Shown here: positions 35,739 to 46,267 of the stretch, piece after piece | Layout of the letters: each line of letters begins with the position of its first letter | How positions within the stretch are numbered: the first letter of the stretch is position 1 | NCBI RefSeq assembly: GCF_009866765.1 | Contig: NZ_CP019431.1 | Coordinates: 4,898,001-4,962,000 of the forward strand | Reading direction: 5' to 3' | Length of the DNA stretch: 64,000 bases | Source of the DNA: Pseudomonas sp. S35 | Lineage (GTDB): Bacteria > Pseudomonadota > Gammaproteobacteria > Pseudomonadales > Pseudomonadaceae | Program-made: the position numbers and the translations under genes | The notes under the pieces: model-generated | What the model saw: only the letters and a program-made list of their open reading frames with translations | Databases searched by the model: none | What the model was told of the DNA's origin: nothing

Positions 35739-36437
35739 ATGTTCTACAAATACTTACTTCCCTGCGTTCTGTCGCCCTTGATGTGCATTTTACCCGCACA
35801 GGCTGCAGTGACAGTCGGCGCCACCCGCGTAATTTACAACGGGGCGGAAAAAGAGGCAAACTTGACGCTGAGCAATAAAGGCGACGATGCACCGTTCCTC
35901 GTGCAGTCATGGGTCAGTCTTTACGGTGATACGGCAAGCAAAAGTGTGCCGGATTTTATCATTACGCCCCCTCTGTTTCGCTTGGATCCCAACGACGAAA
36001 ACATTCTACGAATCATTCGGATCGATGAAAAAAAGTTACCAAAAAACCAGGAAAGCCTTTTTCTACTCAATATAAAGGCTATTCCGGCATTGAGTAAGTC
36101 GCAGGCGACGCAGAACGTTTTGCAAATTGCCTTGAAGACTACGATCAAGCTTTTTTACCGTCCAGCTGCACTAAAAGGCGAAGTCAAAGATGCCGTCCAA
36201 CAGCTCAAATGGTCAGCCAGCAAGGGCCAACTCAACGTGCGAAACGACTCAGCTTTTAATATTGTAGTCAATGAAGTGAAGATCAACGGCCTGCTGATGA
36301 AATCGATGCCAGAACTCATTCCCCCTTTGAGCACCCTACAGCTAAAGATACACGCGCTTAACGGCGACGAGTTATCGCTAAGTTATATAGATGAGTATGG
36401 AAGCTCAAACAAAGCACCCGGTGTAATTGTCAATTGA
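35739..36437 (+). CDS. Periplasmic fimbrial chaperone (plus cluster)
   Basis: A 232-residue PapD-like chaperone with signal peptide (ending PAQA), AVTVGATRVIYNGAEKEANL at the start of the Ig domain, DFIITPPLFRLDPNDENILR and IKLFYRPAALKG. Only moderately similar to the chaperone of the minus cluster, so the two pili are distinct systems and not a recent duplication. GAGGGT precedes the ATG. It lies 54 bases after the subunit gene and 41 before the usher. Confidence 0.92.
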   Translation: MFYKYLLPCVLSPLMCILPAQAAVTVGATRVIYNGAEKEANLTLSNKGDDAPFLVQSWVSLYGDTASKSVPDFIITPPLFRLDPNDENILRIIRIDEKKLPKNQESLFLLNIKAIPALSKSQATQNVLQIALKTTIKLFYRPAALKGEVKDAVQQLKWSASKGQLNVRNDSAFNIVVNEVKINGLLMKSMPELIPPLSTLQLKIHALNGDELSLSYIDEYGSSNKAPGVIVN

Positions 36438-36478
36438 TTGCATAATGAAACCTGCAAAAACCAACTAAGGAAGTCTAC

Positions 36479-39070
36479 ATGCCCCGCTTGCTCCCTACTA
36501 CGCTTAAGAGCAGTGGCAAAGGAGTCGGCTACCTTGTGGTGATGGGTGGCGGACTGCTGATGTCGCAAGTTCACGCAGCCTATCGCTTTGACGCCTCATT
36601 CCTGGAAATCGGCGGAGGTCCTGGCTCGGCGCAGGTAATTGAACAAGTCGACGCCATGAGCTCGGGGCAAATACCGGGATTGTACCGCGTCGACATTATT
36701 GTCAACGAGAAACTCATCGACCGACGCGACCTGCAATTTATCAAGGAAACAATCGCGCAGCCATCGGCAAACGGACTTTTCCCGTGTTTTGACCTCTCCT
36801 TTCTGCAAGGACGAGGGATAAAGGCCGAGTACCTATCGAATCCCACGTACACCACCAATGGCTGCGTCCTATTCACCGGTGCCATTGCCGATATCAGCTA
36901 TCACTATGACTTCAACCGCCAGCGACTGTCCCTCGAGATACCCCAAGCCTACATTGGCCCACTACCTTTCGCGGTGCGCCGCCAACAGTGGAGCGACGGC
37001 GAACAAGTAGCCTTCAGCAACTACAGTTTTTCCGGTAGTACAAGCAAATACAATGATGCGCAACAAAATAATCAATTTGCCAGTTTGCGTAACGGCTTCA
37101 ATATCGGCCCTTGGCGCCTGCGTAACTACTCTAATTGGCATAAAAGCACCGCCTCCCCTGGTAAGTGGCAGTCCCTGGAGTCCTATGTCCAACGCGACAT
37201 GGGCAATTGGATGGCGATTGCGACGGTGGGCGAAACATCCACAGAAGGCGACCTCTTCCAGTCCGTCCCTTATAGGGGCGTAGAGATCGCTTCGGACCTG
37301 GACATGCTTCCCGAACAAAGTCGGGGATTTGCACCCGTCATACGCGGTATTGCGACGGGCCGCTCCCTCATAACCATCCGCCAACGCGGTTATGTCATCA
37401 ACGAACAATGGGTGCCCTCGGGCCCTTTTGCACTCACCAATCTTTATTCCACCGCCGGAAACGGCGATCTAGAGGTGACCATCGAAGGCCCCAGTGGTGA
37501 GCGCCAACAGTTCACCCAATCGTTCTCATCGGTGCCCTACATGCTACGTGAGACCCAACAGAGCTATTCGATCGCGGCCGGCCAGTATCGCCCAAGCGAG
37601 GAGGACGCCGAAATTGCTAAGCCGGCATTGGTACAGGCCACGTTGCGTAGAGGATTGAGCACAAGCACTACCGTTTTTGGCGGAACGCAGATCAGTGAGA
37701 ATTACACATCCGGCCTGCTCGGCTTCGCTCGTGACTTTGCTGGTGTGGGGGCGATCTCTGTGGATGTCACCCATGCTCAAAGTGACAACATCGGGGCCGC
37801 CCGCGAGAGCCTTTCGGGTCAGTCATACCGATTTCGTTATTCCAAATCCTTGTCGGCAACCCACACTAACTTCAGCCTAGTGGGTTATCGATATTCCACC
37901 AAGGGGTTTTATACATTCACCGAAGCGCTCGATAGCCAGGCCAACACCCGTTGGTACGACGGTGCTCAATACAGTCACACAAAGAGTAGTTTCAATGCAA
38001 GTGTCTCTCAGCAGTTCGGCTCCATGGGGGGGCTGTATGTCAACTTCTCAAAGTCCGATTACTGGAATGCCAGCCAAAGCAATACCTCCGTTCAGATTGG
38101 GTACAACTTCAGCATTGGCAGCGTCAATTACTCCCTCGGAGTGGCTCAGAGCGCGTCTCGGCAATCCAATAGCCGAAGCCTGTCGCTTAGCCTGAGTTTA
38201 CCGCTTGGTACTCCCCAGAGCGGCAAGCGCGTCACCGTTAGCGCCACCCAGGATTCCCAAGGCTCCGCAGTGCGTTCGACCGGGCTCAGTGGCTCGGCCT
38301 ATGACAATAACGCGCTGTCCTACAACGTCGGGCTCACTCAGCAAGTAACCCAGGCCGACAATGTCACGGGAGGATCCATAGCCGCACGTTATAACGCCGC
38401 CAACACAATCGTGCATGGCGGAATCAATCAGTCTGCGGATACTCGCCAACTCGAATACGGGATTGAAGGCGGCGTAGTGGCCTATAAAAGCAATCTGATG
38501 TTCACCCAGCCGCTTGGGGAAACCAATGTCATCGTCTCAACCCCAGGCGCCGCTGAGGTCGCAATATTGAACAAAAGCGGGATTCGTACCAACGGCGTCG
38601 GCTACACCGTGGTTCCGTCGGCGCAGCCTTATCGCAAGAACCGCATCGCGCTGGACACCGCCTCGCTGTCCGACGACACAGATATCTCAAAGCTGGTGCA
38701 GGAAGTCACGCCTAATCGAGGGGCGTTTTCGCTGGCGAAATTTGAGACGCGCATCGGTCGTCGCGTACTTCTGACCGTAATTGGTGAGTCGGGCCAGCCA
38801 GCCCCGTTTGCCGCCGACGTCCAGTTGTTCGGAATAGAGGGCGAACCGTTGGTCAGCGCCATGATGGCGGATAACGGCCGGGTCTATCTAACGGGTGTAC
38901 CCGCGCGCTCCGAGTTGGTGCTCAAGGTCAACAATAATCGCTGGTGCGCTCAAGTGCTTGAACTTCCCCCGACAGATCAAGTTGAGGCGGCGATCGTACA
39001 AATGACTATTAACTGCGCAGTCAAATCCAAGGATGTGACCAGTGACAAAGGAATTCTTCATGATGAGTGA
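36479..39070 (+). CDS. Fimbrial outer-membrane usher protein (plus cluster)
   Basis: An 863-residue FimD/PapC-type usher. The signal sequence ends SQVHA. The N-terminal domain (YRFDASFLEIGGGPG, with a Cys pair at FPCFDLS and TNGCVLF) is followed by the barrel/plug region with SDLDMLPEQSRGFAPVIRGI. The C-terminal domains end in a Cys-containing segment (RWCAQVLEL to MTINCAV). AAGGAAG stands before ATG 36479. Its 3' end overlaps the next gene by 11 bases. Confidence 0.93.
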   Translation: MPRLLPTTLKSSGKGVGYLVVMGGGLLMSQVHAAYRFDASFLEIGGGPGSAQVIEQVDAMSSGQIPGLYRVDIIVNEKLIDRRDLQFIKETIAQPSANGLFPCFDLSFLQGRGIKAEYLSNPTYTTNGCVLFTGAIADISYHYDFNRQRLSLEIPQAYIGPLPFAVRRQQWSDGEQVAFSNYSFSGSTSKYNDAQQNNQFASLRNGFNIGPWRLRNYSNWHKSTASPGKWQSLESYVQRDMGNWMAIATVGETSTEGDLFQSVPYRGVEIASDLDMLPEQSRGFAPVIRGIATGRSLITIRQRGYVINEQWVPSGPFALTNLYSTAGNGDLEVTIEGPSGERQQFTQSFSSVPYMLRETQQSYSIAAGQYRPSEEDAEIAKPALVQATLRRGLSTSTTVFGGTQISENYTSGLLGFARDFAGVGAISVDVTHAQSDNIGAARESLSGQSYRFRYSKSLSATHTNFSLVGYRYSTKGFYTFTEALDSQANTRWYDGAQYSHTKSSFNASVSQQFGSMGGLYVNFSKSDYWNASQSNTSVQIGYNFSIGSVNYSLGVAQSASRQSNSRSLSLSLSLPLGTPQSGKRVTVSATQDSQGSAVRSTGLSGSAYDNNALSYNVGLTQQVTQADNVTGGSIAARYNAANTIVHGGINQSADTRQLEYGIEGGVVAYKSNLMFTQPLGETNVIVSTPGAAEVAILNKSGIRTNGVGYTVVPSAQPYRKNRIALDTASLSDDTDISKLVQEVTPNRGAFSLAKFETRIGRRVLLTVIGESGQPAPFAADVQLFGIEGEPLVSAMMADNGRVYLTGVPARSELVLKVNNNRWCAQVLELPPTDQVEAAIVQMTINCAVKSKDVTSDKGILHDE

Positions 39071-40016
39071 ATGGCCCAGCACAAGCATCCGGCCATCGAG
39101 AGCCAAAAGTAGGTATTTTGGCAGTTGGCAACGCGCCCTTGCTATTGCGCTTCCCGTTGCGGCGACATTTGTCTTTATCGCTCCTCCCGCACACGCGCTG
39201 GTTGGCGGCAACCTCAATTGCGACGCCAAACAACCTTTACTTCGCTATACCTTCGAGGCAGGCCAGCAAATTGAAATTAACATCAGTGGCAGTTGCACCG
39301 TCACGCGCCGATTTCCCTACGGTGCAGCACTTAATCAACTGATCAGTTTAACCAGCGGCACCAGGCAACCGCGTTTTTCCATCATCAATAACTACACCGC
39401 CACGACGTTGCCGGAAGTGGGGCTAGGCTCCAACACCGGTGTCTGCCTCGGCGCAGGCTCAGTATGCAGAGAAGCACCGATCGGCACCGTTCTGCCGTAC
39501 AACCTGTCACTTAAGGCTGTAGCGCCCGAACCAGGCAAATACAACTTCCACTTCCAGTTCGGGGTGACGTCCATCAATTGGCTCGATTACGCGGAGTGGA
39601 TATTCGAACTGCCGATCGCCTACACCGTCACAGCCCCGGCGTGTAATTTGAGCTCCGCAAGTTCCGCGACGTTGAACTTCGGCTCGCTCAGCAGCGCGGA
39701 TTACAGCGTTGCCAAGCAGACTGCGAATATCTCAGTCACCTGTCTGAGCGCGAAGACGGCGGACCTTGTGCTTACGTCATCGCAAACTGTTCTCAGCGCA
39801 GCGGGAGGGCTTTCCTATACCAGCTTGGCCGGCCTTTTTCTGCAAGCCCAATGGGCCGATACCGCCTCTGCCGTGACGCTGAACGCGACGCGGACGATAC
39901 AGTTAGCCAAAGGCAGCAACACGGTCGCCATCAGCTTCATTCCCTACGTCATGAATCAGACGGTCCCTACAGGGACATTCCAAAATCAGTACACGCTGAC
40001 CATCAACTATCGCTAA
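39060..40016 (+). CDS. Fimbrial tip adhesin (plus cluster)
   Basis: 318 residues. A long N-terminal extension leads into the hydrophobic signal ALAIALPVAATFVFIAPPAH. An N-terminal domain with several Cys (NLNCDAKQP, GSCTVTRR, GVCLGAGSVCRE) is followed by a C-terminal pilin domain from about residue 200 (PACNLSSASSATLNFGSL) ending NQYTLTINYR. The start at ATG 39060 has AAGGA seven bases upstream and overlaps the usher stop, so it is coupled to the usher. It is unlike the two adhesins of the minus cluster. Confidence 0.8.
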   Translation: MMSEWPSTSIRPSRAKSRYFGSWQRALAIALPVAATFVFIAPPAHALVGGNLNCDAKQPLLRYTFEAGQQIEINISGSCTVTRRFPYGAALNQLISLTSGTRQPRFSIINNYTATTLPEVGLGSNTGVCLGAGSVCREAPIGTVLPYNLSLKAVAPEPGKYNFHFQFGVTSINWLDYAEWIFELPIAYTVTAPACNLSSASSATLNFGSLSSADYSVAKQTANISVTCLSAKTADLVLTSSQTVLSAAGGLSYTSLAGLFLQAQWADTASAVTLNATRTIQLAKGSNTVAISFIPYVMNQTVPTGTFQNQYTLTINYR

Positions 40017-40034
40017 CCGACGAGCGCACACATC

Positions 40035-40514
40035 ATGATCAAGAATTTATCGCTGGCAGCGCTGGCAGCCTTCATCAACGTCCCAGCCTTTGCGGCCGAC
40101 ACCGTCAATATCAACGTCCGCGGGACGATGACCCGTCCTCCCTGCACGCTGACATCTGCGACAGCCTTGACGGCAAACTTCAACAGCGTTCGTACCGACG
40201 AGATCAGTAGCGCGCCGGTAGTTTCAGTCCCGGTGAAGATGACCTGTCCTTCAGGCTCGTCACTCAACATGAGTTTTACCTCGACCAACGGTACGATCTC
40301 CGCCACGGTCGCTAAAACGAACGTTACCAATTTGGGTGTTGCACTGCTATATGCGTCGGATTCAAGCGCCGCCAATATGGAGGGGGTCAAAAAGGCCTTT
40401 ACCGGCTTGAACGGCAGCGTCGACCTGAGTTTGAACGCAAAATTGGTTTCAACGGGTACTGTCGCGGTGGGCAGTTATTCTTCTGCTTTGGTCCTGACCA
40501 TCGACTACCTGTGA
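40035..40514 (+). CDS. Fimbrial minor subunit (plus cluster)
   Basis: A 159-residue pilin-like protein with a short signal peptide (LSLAALAAFINVPAFAA), mature start DTVNINVRGTMTRPPCTLTS, second Cys in VKMTCPSGSS and C-terminus SALVLTIDYL. The RPPCTL motif is shared with the following gene (KPPCTP). It probably serves as adaptor or terminator subunit of the pilus. It follows the adhesin by 18 bases. Confidence 0.82.
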   Translation: MIKNLSLAALAAFINVPAFAADTVNINVRGTMTRPPCTLTSATALTANFNSVRTDEISSAPVVSVPVKMTCPSGSSLNMSFTSTNGTISATVAKTNVTNLGVALLYASDSSAANMEGVKKAFTGLNGSVDLSLNAKLVSTGTVAVGSYSSALVLTIDYL

Positions 40515-40524
40515 GGGGCACTAA

Positions 40525-41064
40525 GTGAAAGCTAACGCTCGGTCATGGCGCACTTGGTTTGATCTAGGCTCGATGGCCTTCATGCTTCACCTGGCCGCGA
40601 CGCCGGCGTTGGCCGCAAGCTCCATGGACTACAAATTACAAATCGACGGCCAGCTGGTCAAACCGCCGTGCACGCCACAATTCCCAGCCACCATGCCGAT
40701 AAATCTCGGGCAGGTATCGCGCAGTGATCTCAGCGCAAGTCGCAGTGCTACCACCGAGGTGCATCTGAGCTTTGAGTGCGCCCCAGGCAGTCGCGTGATA
40801 CTTAAACTATTGCCGGGAAGTGGCCAACTAGCCCCGCAGATACTGAGCACTAGCTTGCCGCAATTAGGTCTCCAGATTCTCGTGAGTGGTATTTACTTAA
40901 ACCTGGGCAACGTTTCGCCGAGCCTTGACACGGCATTGAGCATGCTCGCGGACGGGACTTCAATAGGCTTGATTCTTCGGGTAAAACCAGTTTTGTTGGG
41001 GGCCGCGTTGCCCTCCACCGGCGCGTTCACCGCAACCTTATTGATGGAAATGAGTTATCAGTGA
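40525..41064 (+). CDS. Fimbrial minor subunit, last gene of the plus cluster
   Basis: A 179-residue pilin-like protein starting at GTG 40525, with GAGGGG six bases upstream. The signal segment ends ATPALAA; MDYKLQIDGQLVKPPCTPQF and FECAPGSRV carry the Cys pair, and the end LLMEMSYQ is pilin-like. It lies 10 bases after the previous subunit. Its stop is only four bases from the convergent end of the RcsB-like regulator gene, so no room is left for a separate terminator. Confidence 0.8.
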   Translation: MKANARSWRTWFDLGSMAFMLHLAATPALAASSMDYKLQIDGQLVKPPCTPQFPATMPINLGQVSRSDLSASRSATTEVHLSFECAPGSRVILKLLPGSGQLAPQILSTSLPQLGLQILVSGIYLNLGNVSPSLDTALSMLADGTSIGLILRVKPVLLGAALPSTGAFTATLLMEMSYQ

Positions 41065-41068
41065 GTCG

Positions 41069-41716
41069 TCATATAAACTGACCGGCCGTGATGCAATACG
41101 ACACCAAGTCCAGATCACTCGTCACTTTCAATTTGCGCATGGCCGCCACTTTCTGTGCGCTTACAGTCTTGGCGCTTCTCTTTAGTTGAAGCGCAATGCT
41201 GCCAACACTGCTTCCCGCCATGAATAAGCGCAACACCTCAAGCTCTTTGGGTGACAGACTGGATAAGCGCTCGTCGACATCGCCGATGCTGGCAGACGCC
41301 AAACTGGCTGCGCCCTCGGCGTTCTGGCGCTGACGGTACGCGGTCAGCGCATCCAACGCATGCTGGATCTCATCTTGAAGTTGGCTCTTTTGCAAGACGG
41401 CAACGACACCCAGCTGATGAAGCCTGGAAAGAATCAGGCTGCTGGATATCATCGTCAGCACCACTATCTGCGTCTTCGGAAACTGCCTGACAAGATAACT
41501 GATGAGCTTGAGCCCATCACCATAGTTCGCATCACCTGGCATGTTAAAATCGGTCAGAACTACGTCGGGTGCATGAGCGGTCAGTTCAGCGATCAACTGC
41601 GTTGGACTGGTGGCCTCGGCCACGACTTTGAAGCGCGGGTCTCTGGACATCAATTCCCGGACGCCAACCAACACGATTGGGTGATCATCGGCTATTACAA
41701 CTTTTATTTTACGCAT
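41069..41716 (-). CDS. RcsB-like NarL/FixJ response regulator
   Basis: A 215-residue regulator: receiver with acidic pair DD10-11, phosphoacceptor D56 in LTDFNMP, and the RcsB-typical MPGDANYGDG loop. A LuxR-type HTH follows (LSPKELEVLRLFMAGSSVGS, then KTVSAQKVAAMRKL). Counterpart of RcsB in the pvrSR-rcsCB system that governs cupD fimbriae in P. aeruginosa, and related to RocA1. It sits 21 bases downstream of the HPt-containing kinase on the same strand, probably co-transcribed and phosphorylated by it. Best candidate to bind the shared box upstream of the fimbrial genes. Confidence 0.88.
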   Translation of the reverse strand: MRKIKVVIADDHPIVLVGVRELMSRDPRFKVVAEATSPTQLIAELTAHAPDVVLTDFNMPGDANYGDGLKLISYLVRQFPKTQIVVLTMISSSLILSRLHQLGVVAVLQKSQLQDEIQHALDALTAYRQRQNAEGAASLASASIGDVDERLSSLSPKELEVLRLFMAGSSVGSIALQLKRSAKTVSAQKVAAMRKLKVTSDLDLVSYCITAGQFI

Positions 41717-41737
41717 TATGTGCTAATCATCCATCGT

Positions 41738-44700
41738 TCATTCTTGACTAAGAGCACCGCGTAACGCGAGCAGGACCGAATACAGTCTCTCCAACAAGCG
41801 ATGGACTGCACGAGCCGAGGTGACATTCAATTCCTCAGTCGACAGTGTGACTTCCCAATCGTTACAGGCGGCGGATAGCGCCTTGGCACGCACTGAAGCG
41901 AACGAACCATTGAGGCGATGCAGTAGGCTCACCAAGGCGGATGTATCTTTTTTATCCAGCGCTATTTGTGCGCTGTCCAGATCGACCTGCAACGTGTCGA
42001 CCAGCAACTGCTGCATAGGTACCGATAATTTTATCCAGCCGTCCAGGTCACCGAGCACCATAGAGCTATGTGGTTGACGTCGCGTGACCGATGTGGCGGG
42101 CGGGCAGTACCGGGCGAGCGTCTCGCGCAGGATTTTCAGGTTCAACGGCTTGACGAGCCAGGCATTCATACCTATCGCAAGACAGCGCTCCCCTTCCTCT
42201 CTCAACGCATTGGCCGTCACCGCTACGATGGGGATATCGAGGTCGCGCAAGCGTAACTTTCGAGCCAGTTCATAGCCATCCATCACCGGCATGTTCAAGT
42301 CAGTGATCACCAGATCGAATAGCTTCGGCGCCCACGCCACAAGTGCCTTCTCTCCCGTCTCCGCGATTGTTACCTGGGCGCCGAGCGCTTGCAGTTGCTC
42401 GGCCAGGACGCCTCTGTTGATAGGGTTGTCCTCAGCGACAAGAACCCGCAGTCCGACGTGGGTCAGTTCTTCAACCCGCCGGGGTATGAAGCGGAAGGTG
42501 GGATTGTGGCATGCACGTTCCAGCGCGCTGGCAATACCTTGCATATCGTAAGCATTTACCATCCATCCAATGCCGTCATGTTCGGGCTCGAGTGTACCCG
42601 AATGGCTGGCAATCACACGCTCACCGCGCCAATCGTCCCGGCCTGCCGCGCCCGGTATCATGTCCAGCAATACTTCCCCGGGATTACCGTTGAACGACGG
42701 CGGCAACGGCGATGCTCTCGCCCCCCAACGGCTGAGCCAATCGGCCAGCGACTGCTCCATTTCCTTGATCGGCGCCCGAACAAATACGGTAATCCCCTGG
42801 AGGTCGATCTCACGGTTTTCAGCCACATCACCTGTCGCTTCCGGTAACCGTATGTTCAAGGAAAAGCTGCTGCCAAGACCAGGCTCACTGACTACCCTGA
42901 GGGTAGCCGACATCAATTGACTCAAGCGCATGCAAATCGATAGACCCAACCCTGCCCCGCCTGGGCTTTGAGATTCCCCCAACTGCGAAAACGGTTTGAA
43001 TAGATCGGGCATTTTTTTATGACTGATCCCGACACCCGTGTCCGAGACCTGCCATTGCAACGATGCGTGCCCACCCTCCTGATCGCTGACTTTAACCCGC
43101 AAAACAACGTGGCCAGAATCGGTGAACTTAATCGCGTTGCTCAGCAGGTTGTTAATGATTTGCCGGATGCGTCCAGGGTCACCTTGCATCCACGGCGGAA
43201 GACTGGAATCCGCGATGCCGTATATTTGAAGGCCTTTGTTAAGTGCAGAAGCGGTATAACTACGTACGGCGTCTTCAAAGATATCCAACGGACAGAACAC
43301 CACTGACTCAACGGCCATCTGCCCGGATTCGATCTTAGAGACATCCAGCACGTCGCTGATTAACTGCAGCAACGCGGCGGAAGATCGATGGATCGTTTGC
43401 AAGTACTCGCGTTGATCGGACTTCAAGTCGGTCAGCTCGAGCAGTTCCAGATTGCCCAGCACGCCATACAAGGGCGTGCGAATTTCATGGCTCATGGTTG
43501 CCAGGAATAGAGTCTTGGCTTCACTGGCCGCGTCAGCCGAGTGCTTAGCCTGCTCCATCAGATTGGTATCATCGACATGGCGTGTGACGTCGTTGACACC
43601 GCACAACAGCACGTCTTCATCCTGATAGCGCGTAGATACGACGCTGGCCAACAGGTAACGCCCGTCGATTTCGATTTGCACTTCACCGGGCTGCGCGTCG
43701 TTGTAATCACGATTGAGAAAGCTAACCAACTGAGGCGTGATCAGCCATTGTTGAGCCCGCTGATTCTCTAACAGTACTTCACCATCACTGCGCCGCAAGA
43801 CGCATAACCCGACCGGGGCATTGTCCACCATTACACGGTTGAAGGCATTACTCTCGCTCAAGCGGCGGCTGGCGCGCTGCGCAGGTTCGACGACCCTCAA
43901 ACGGTAGAGGCGATTGATCCACCAGCCCAATAACAAAACGACGCTGAATACTCCGGTAGCCGTCAGCAAAGACCACTTGGCATAACGAAAAAATTTACTG
44001 TAGCTGATGGTATAGAGCCCGATCCAAGCCTCGTTTCCCGCTGACAACAACTTAAATCGCAGGCCATAACTATCAAAACTGAATCCGTCGGGGACTTGCG
44101 CATAGGACGTGTCAGTCCCAAGCAAGGTTTCTCCCTCCGGGGAAATTAATGTGAGGCTACTGTTGATCGAGCTGATCAGTTGATGATCTGCGTCATTGAG
44201 CACTTCCACATTAAGCAACGCGGCCAGAAATGAAAGCCCTTCATCCTTTCCTGAGGGCATAACGGAGCCTGGGAAGGCCACTCCGCTGTACGCGACAATC
44301 GTCTTATACTCGGGAAACAAATCCAGGGGGGCACGCATCCAGCGCACTCGATTGTCACTCAGTGTGTCAAGCCTGTTGTGCAGGCTGTCGTAAAGGCGTC
44401 CGCTGACGCGGAAGAAATTTCCCATGCCGAGCCGGGGTTGCCTTGGCGTGCTGCCGATACCGGGTATCGCGATGTTGAACTGCGGAGTCGGTGAAAACAT
44501 AAACAACTGAGGGGCACCGTAATACGACCCCGACCAGTAGGCGGTGTAGTAATCGGTCAGTTGCACGCCCAACGAGAATGCACCTTGCATCTGCGCCGAT
44601 GAATAGTGCACCCGTTGTGCCAATGTAAAGGGCAGCGACAACGCCAACCCTCGGACCTGATACAGCAGTTCGTCACCATGGCGTATTAATTCTATCGTCG

Positions 44701-44971
44701 ACATGGGTCGTATATCAGACGTGATGTTCTTGTTCGTCTGGCTGTAAGCAATTGCCGCGTTTCGCAGGAAAATCTCATGCTCATGAATGCTTTCGATCAA
44801 TCGCTCAAAGTGCGACCGGACCTTGTCCCGTTCCTCCTCCAGAACCCTATCACCTGCCCAGAAGCACATGCCCAATAGCAATAACGCAATCCCCACTACG
44901 AGCAAAAGAAGTTTATTCAGGCGTTGAAAACTCATCGCCAGAGCACCAAGGCCCGCATTTTCCGGGATCAT
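41738..44971 (-). CDS. Hybrid sensor histidine kinase with receiver and HPt domain (RcsC/RocS-like)
   Basis: 1077 residues. A transmembrane helix near 17-37, a large periplasmic sensor region, a second helix near 335-355 and a PAS-like segment precede the kinase core. H box is [13 protein letters not shown] (about 490-500), N box [13 protein letters not shown], and glycine boxes DTGVGIS and GAGLGLSI. A receiver follows ([11 protein letters not shown], Asp in [12 protein letters not shown] near 893), then a C-terminal HPt domain with [12 protein letters not shown]. All phosphorelay residues are present. ATG 44971 is kept; 44935 (MSFQRLNK) is an alternative. It forms a pair with the RcsB-like gene. 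Confidence 0.9.
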   Translation of the reverse strand: MIPENAGLGALAMSFQRLNKLLLLVVGIALLLLGMCFWAGDRVLEEERDKVRSHFERLIESIHEHEIFLRNAAIAYSQTNKNITSDIRPMSTIELIRHGDELLYQVRGLALSLPFTLAQRVHYSSAQMQGAFSLGVQLTDYYTAYWSGSYYGAPQLFMFSPTPQFNIAIPGIGSTPRQPRLGMGNFFRVSGRLYDSLHNRLDTLSDNRVRWMRAPLDLFPEYKTIVAYSGVAFPGSVMPSGKDEGLSFLAALLNVEVLNDADHQLISSINSSLTLISPEGETLLGTDTSYAQVPDGFSFDSYGLRFKLLSAGNEAWIGLYTISYSKFFRYAKWSLLTATGVFSVVLLLGWWINRLYRLRVVEPAQRASRRLSESNAFNRVMVDNAPVGLCVLRRSDGEVLLENQRAQQWLITPQLVSFLNRDYNDAQPGEVQIEIDGRYLLASVVSTRYQDEDVLLCGVNDVTRHVDDTNLMEQAKHSADAASEAKTLFLATMSHEIRTPLYGVLGNLELLELTDLKSDQREYLQTIHRSSAALLQLISDVLDVSKIESGQMAVESVVFCPLDIFEDAVRSYTASALNKGLQIYGIADSSLPPWMQGDPGRIRQIINNLLSNAIKFTDSGHVVLRVKVSDQEGGHASLQWQVSDTGVGISHKKMPDLFKPFSQLGESQSPGGAGLGLSICMRLSQLMSATLRVVSEPGLGSSFSLNIRLPEATGDVAENREIDLQGITVFVRAPIKEMEQSLADWLSRWGARASPLPPSFNGNPGEVLLDMIPGAAGRDDWRGERVIASHSGTLEPEHDGIGWMVNAYDMQGIASALERACHNPTFRFIPRRVEELTHVGLRVLVAEDNPINRGVLAEQLQALGAQVTIAETGEKALVAWAPKLFDLVITDLNMPVMDGYELARKLRLRDLDIPIVAVTANALREEGERCLAIGMNAWLVKPLNLKILRETLARYCPPATSVTRRQPHSSMVLGDLDGWIKLSVPMQQLLVDTLQVDLDSAQIALDKKDTSALVSLLHRLNGSFASVRAKALSAACNDWEVTLSTEELNVTSARAVHRLLERLYSVLLALRGALSQE

Positions 44972-45073
44972 CTACATAAACTCACTTTGGGGCGCTATCC
45001 CCCAGTCGAAACAGCAAGAGACCGGCGCAAATACAGCTAATCCCTGGCTGGTTTGCAAAGGTAGATTAGTCTA

Positions 45074-46267
45074 TCAGGTAAATATTGGCCCTATGCCATC
45101 AGCCTCAAGCATCTTTATAAAGTCCACGCTCGCGACCGCCCCACTGATCACATACCCCTGCACCTGATCACAACGGATGTTGCGCAGAAATGCTAACTCG
45201 GCGGGAGTCTCGACCCCCTCGGCAGTGACGACCAATCCAAGCTTGTGGCATAAATCGACCACACTCTGCAGGGCAGTGGCATGACTTTCATTTTCGACAC
45301 AGCCGTGGACCAGAGCGCGATCTATTTTTATTTCGTTGAACGGGGTCGAGATCAAATTGAAATAAGAGCTATAACCTTTGGCGAAGTCATCCTGAGCCAG
45401 GCCAAAACCCATCATGCGAAGGCGGCAAGCGCCGGCGTAAAAATTACTCGGGTCATCGGTCGTCGAGCTTTCCATGAGTTCGAAGATAATCAAGCGAGGC
45501 TCGGCTTGAGCCCCGACCACCTTCTTCAACAGCCGGTCGGTGAAGTCATGGCTGTCCAGTAAATGAGTCGGCAAATTGACTGAAATGGGCACGTCATAAC
45601 CGTGCCGACGCCAGAGCGATTGCGCTGCAAGACCGTCTTCGAGCATCCGCCACAGCAGTTGTTCCTGTAAGTCGAATTGGTTGATCGCATCCAGAAAGTC
45701 CACAGGCGCCAGCAACCCGAGCGTAGGGTGCCGCCAACGGACAAGAGCCTCGGCGCCACATATTCGACCGGTGCGCAGTGATTTCTTCGGCTGAAACCAG
45801 GCTTGTATCTGACCGCTCTTCATGGCCCGCACTAACAACTGCCGACTTTTCTGAACTACCCGATCCGCAGGAGGCGCCGCGCTGTGAAATTTATCCAGAC
45901 GATCACGCAGCTGCATGACTGCCGTCAACTCCACCGGTTTGGAGAACAGCCCCATCACCGTGAGGCCTGAACTTTCTGCGGCCAACCCGGCGCTGATCAA
46001 AATGCGCCGCGACGCGGTACTCATTAATGCCAGTGCCGGTCTCTTTGGAAGTACAGCGATTTCCTGAATCAGTTGGACACCATCCATATCGGGCATGAAC
46101 AGGTCGCTGACCACCAAGTCATAATCCTTCTGTTGCAAGAAGCGAAGCGCCTCCACACCACCCCATGCTGTGTTGACGCTCAACCCGCCCACTTCGGAAA
46201 AGGCATGGTAAAGATACTCCTGCTGGAAAGGGTGATCTTCGACGATCATTACGTTATAGACCTTCAA
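45074..46267 (-). CDS. EAL-domain response regulator, predicted c-di-GMP phosphodiesterase (PvrR/RocR-like)
   Basis: 397 residues: receiver (acidic E10/D11, phospho-Asp D55 in VVSDLFMPDMDG, K110) followed by an EAL domain. EAL is at 173-175, with SVNLPTH, FELMES, QDDFAKGYSS, EIKIDRALV, TAEGVE and QVQGYV supplying the metal ligands and catalytic residues. The domain should hydrolyse c-di-GMP; the usual DDFGTGYSS reads DDFAKGYSS. I prefer TTG 46267 as start: TTGA overlaps the kinase stop as ATGA overlaps do, a GGAGCAAGG lies before it, and the receiver then begins properly. The next ATG (codon 7) is too close to strand 1. Confidence 0.88.
   Translation of the reverse strand: MKVYNVMIVEDHPFQQEYLYHAFSEVGGLSVNTAWGGVEALRFLQQKDYDLVVSDLFMPDMDGVQLIQEIAVLPKRPALALMSTASRRILISAGLAAESSGLTVMGLFSKPVELTAVMQLRDRLDKFHSAAPPADRVVQKSRQLLVRAMKSGQIQAWFQPKKSLRTGRICGAEALVRWRHPTLGLLAPVDFLDAINQFDLQEQLLWRMLEDGLAAQSLWRRHGYDVPISVNLPTHLLDSHDFTDRLLKKVVGAQAEPRLIIFELMESSTTDDPSNFYAGACRLRMMGFGLAQDDFAKGYSSYFNLISTPFNEIKIDRALVHGCVENESHATALQSVVDLCHKLGLVVTAEGVETPAELAFLRNIRCDQVQGYVISGAVASVDFIKMLEADGIGPIFT

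Noticed and set aside
44972-45073. A further copy of the fimbrial box before the HPt kinase (GGATTAGCTGTAT on the minus strand)
   Set aside because: Only a loose match with an inserted base; not good enough to add to the five copies.
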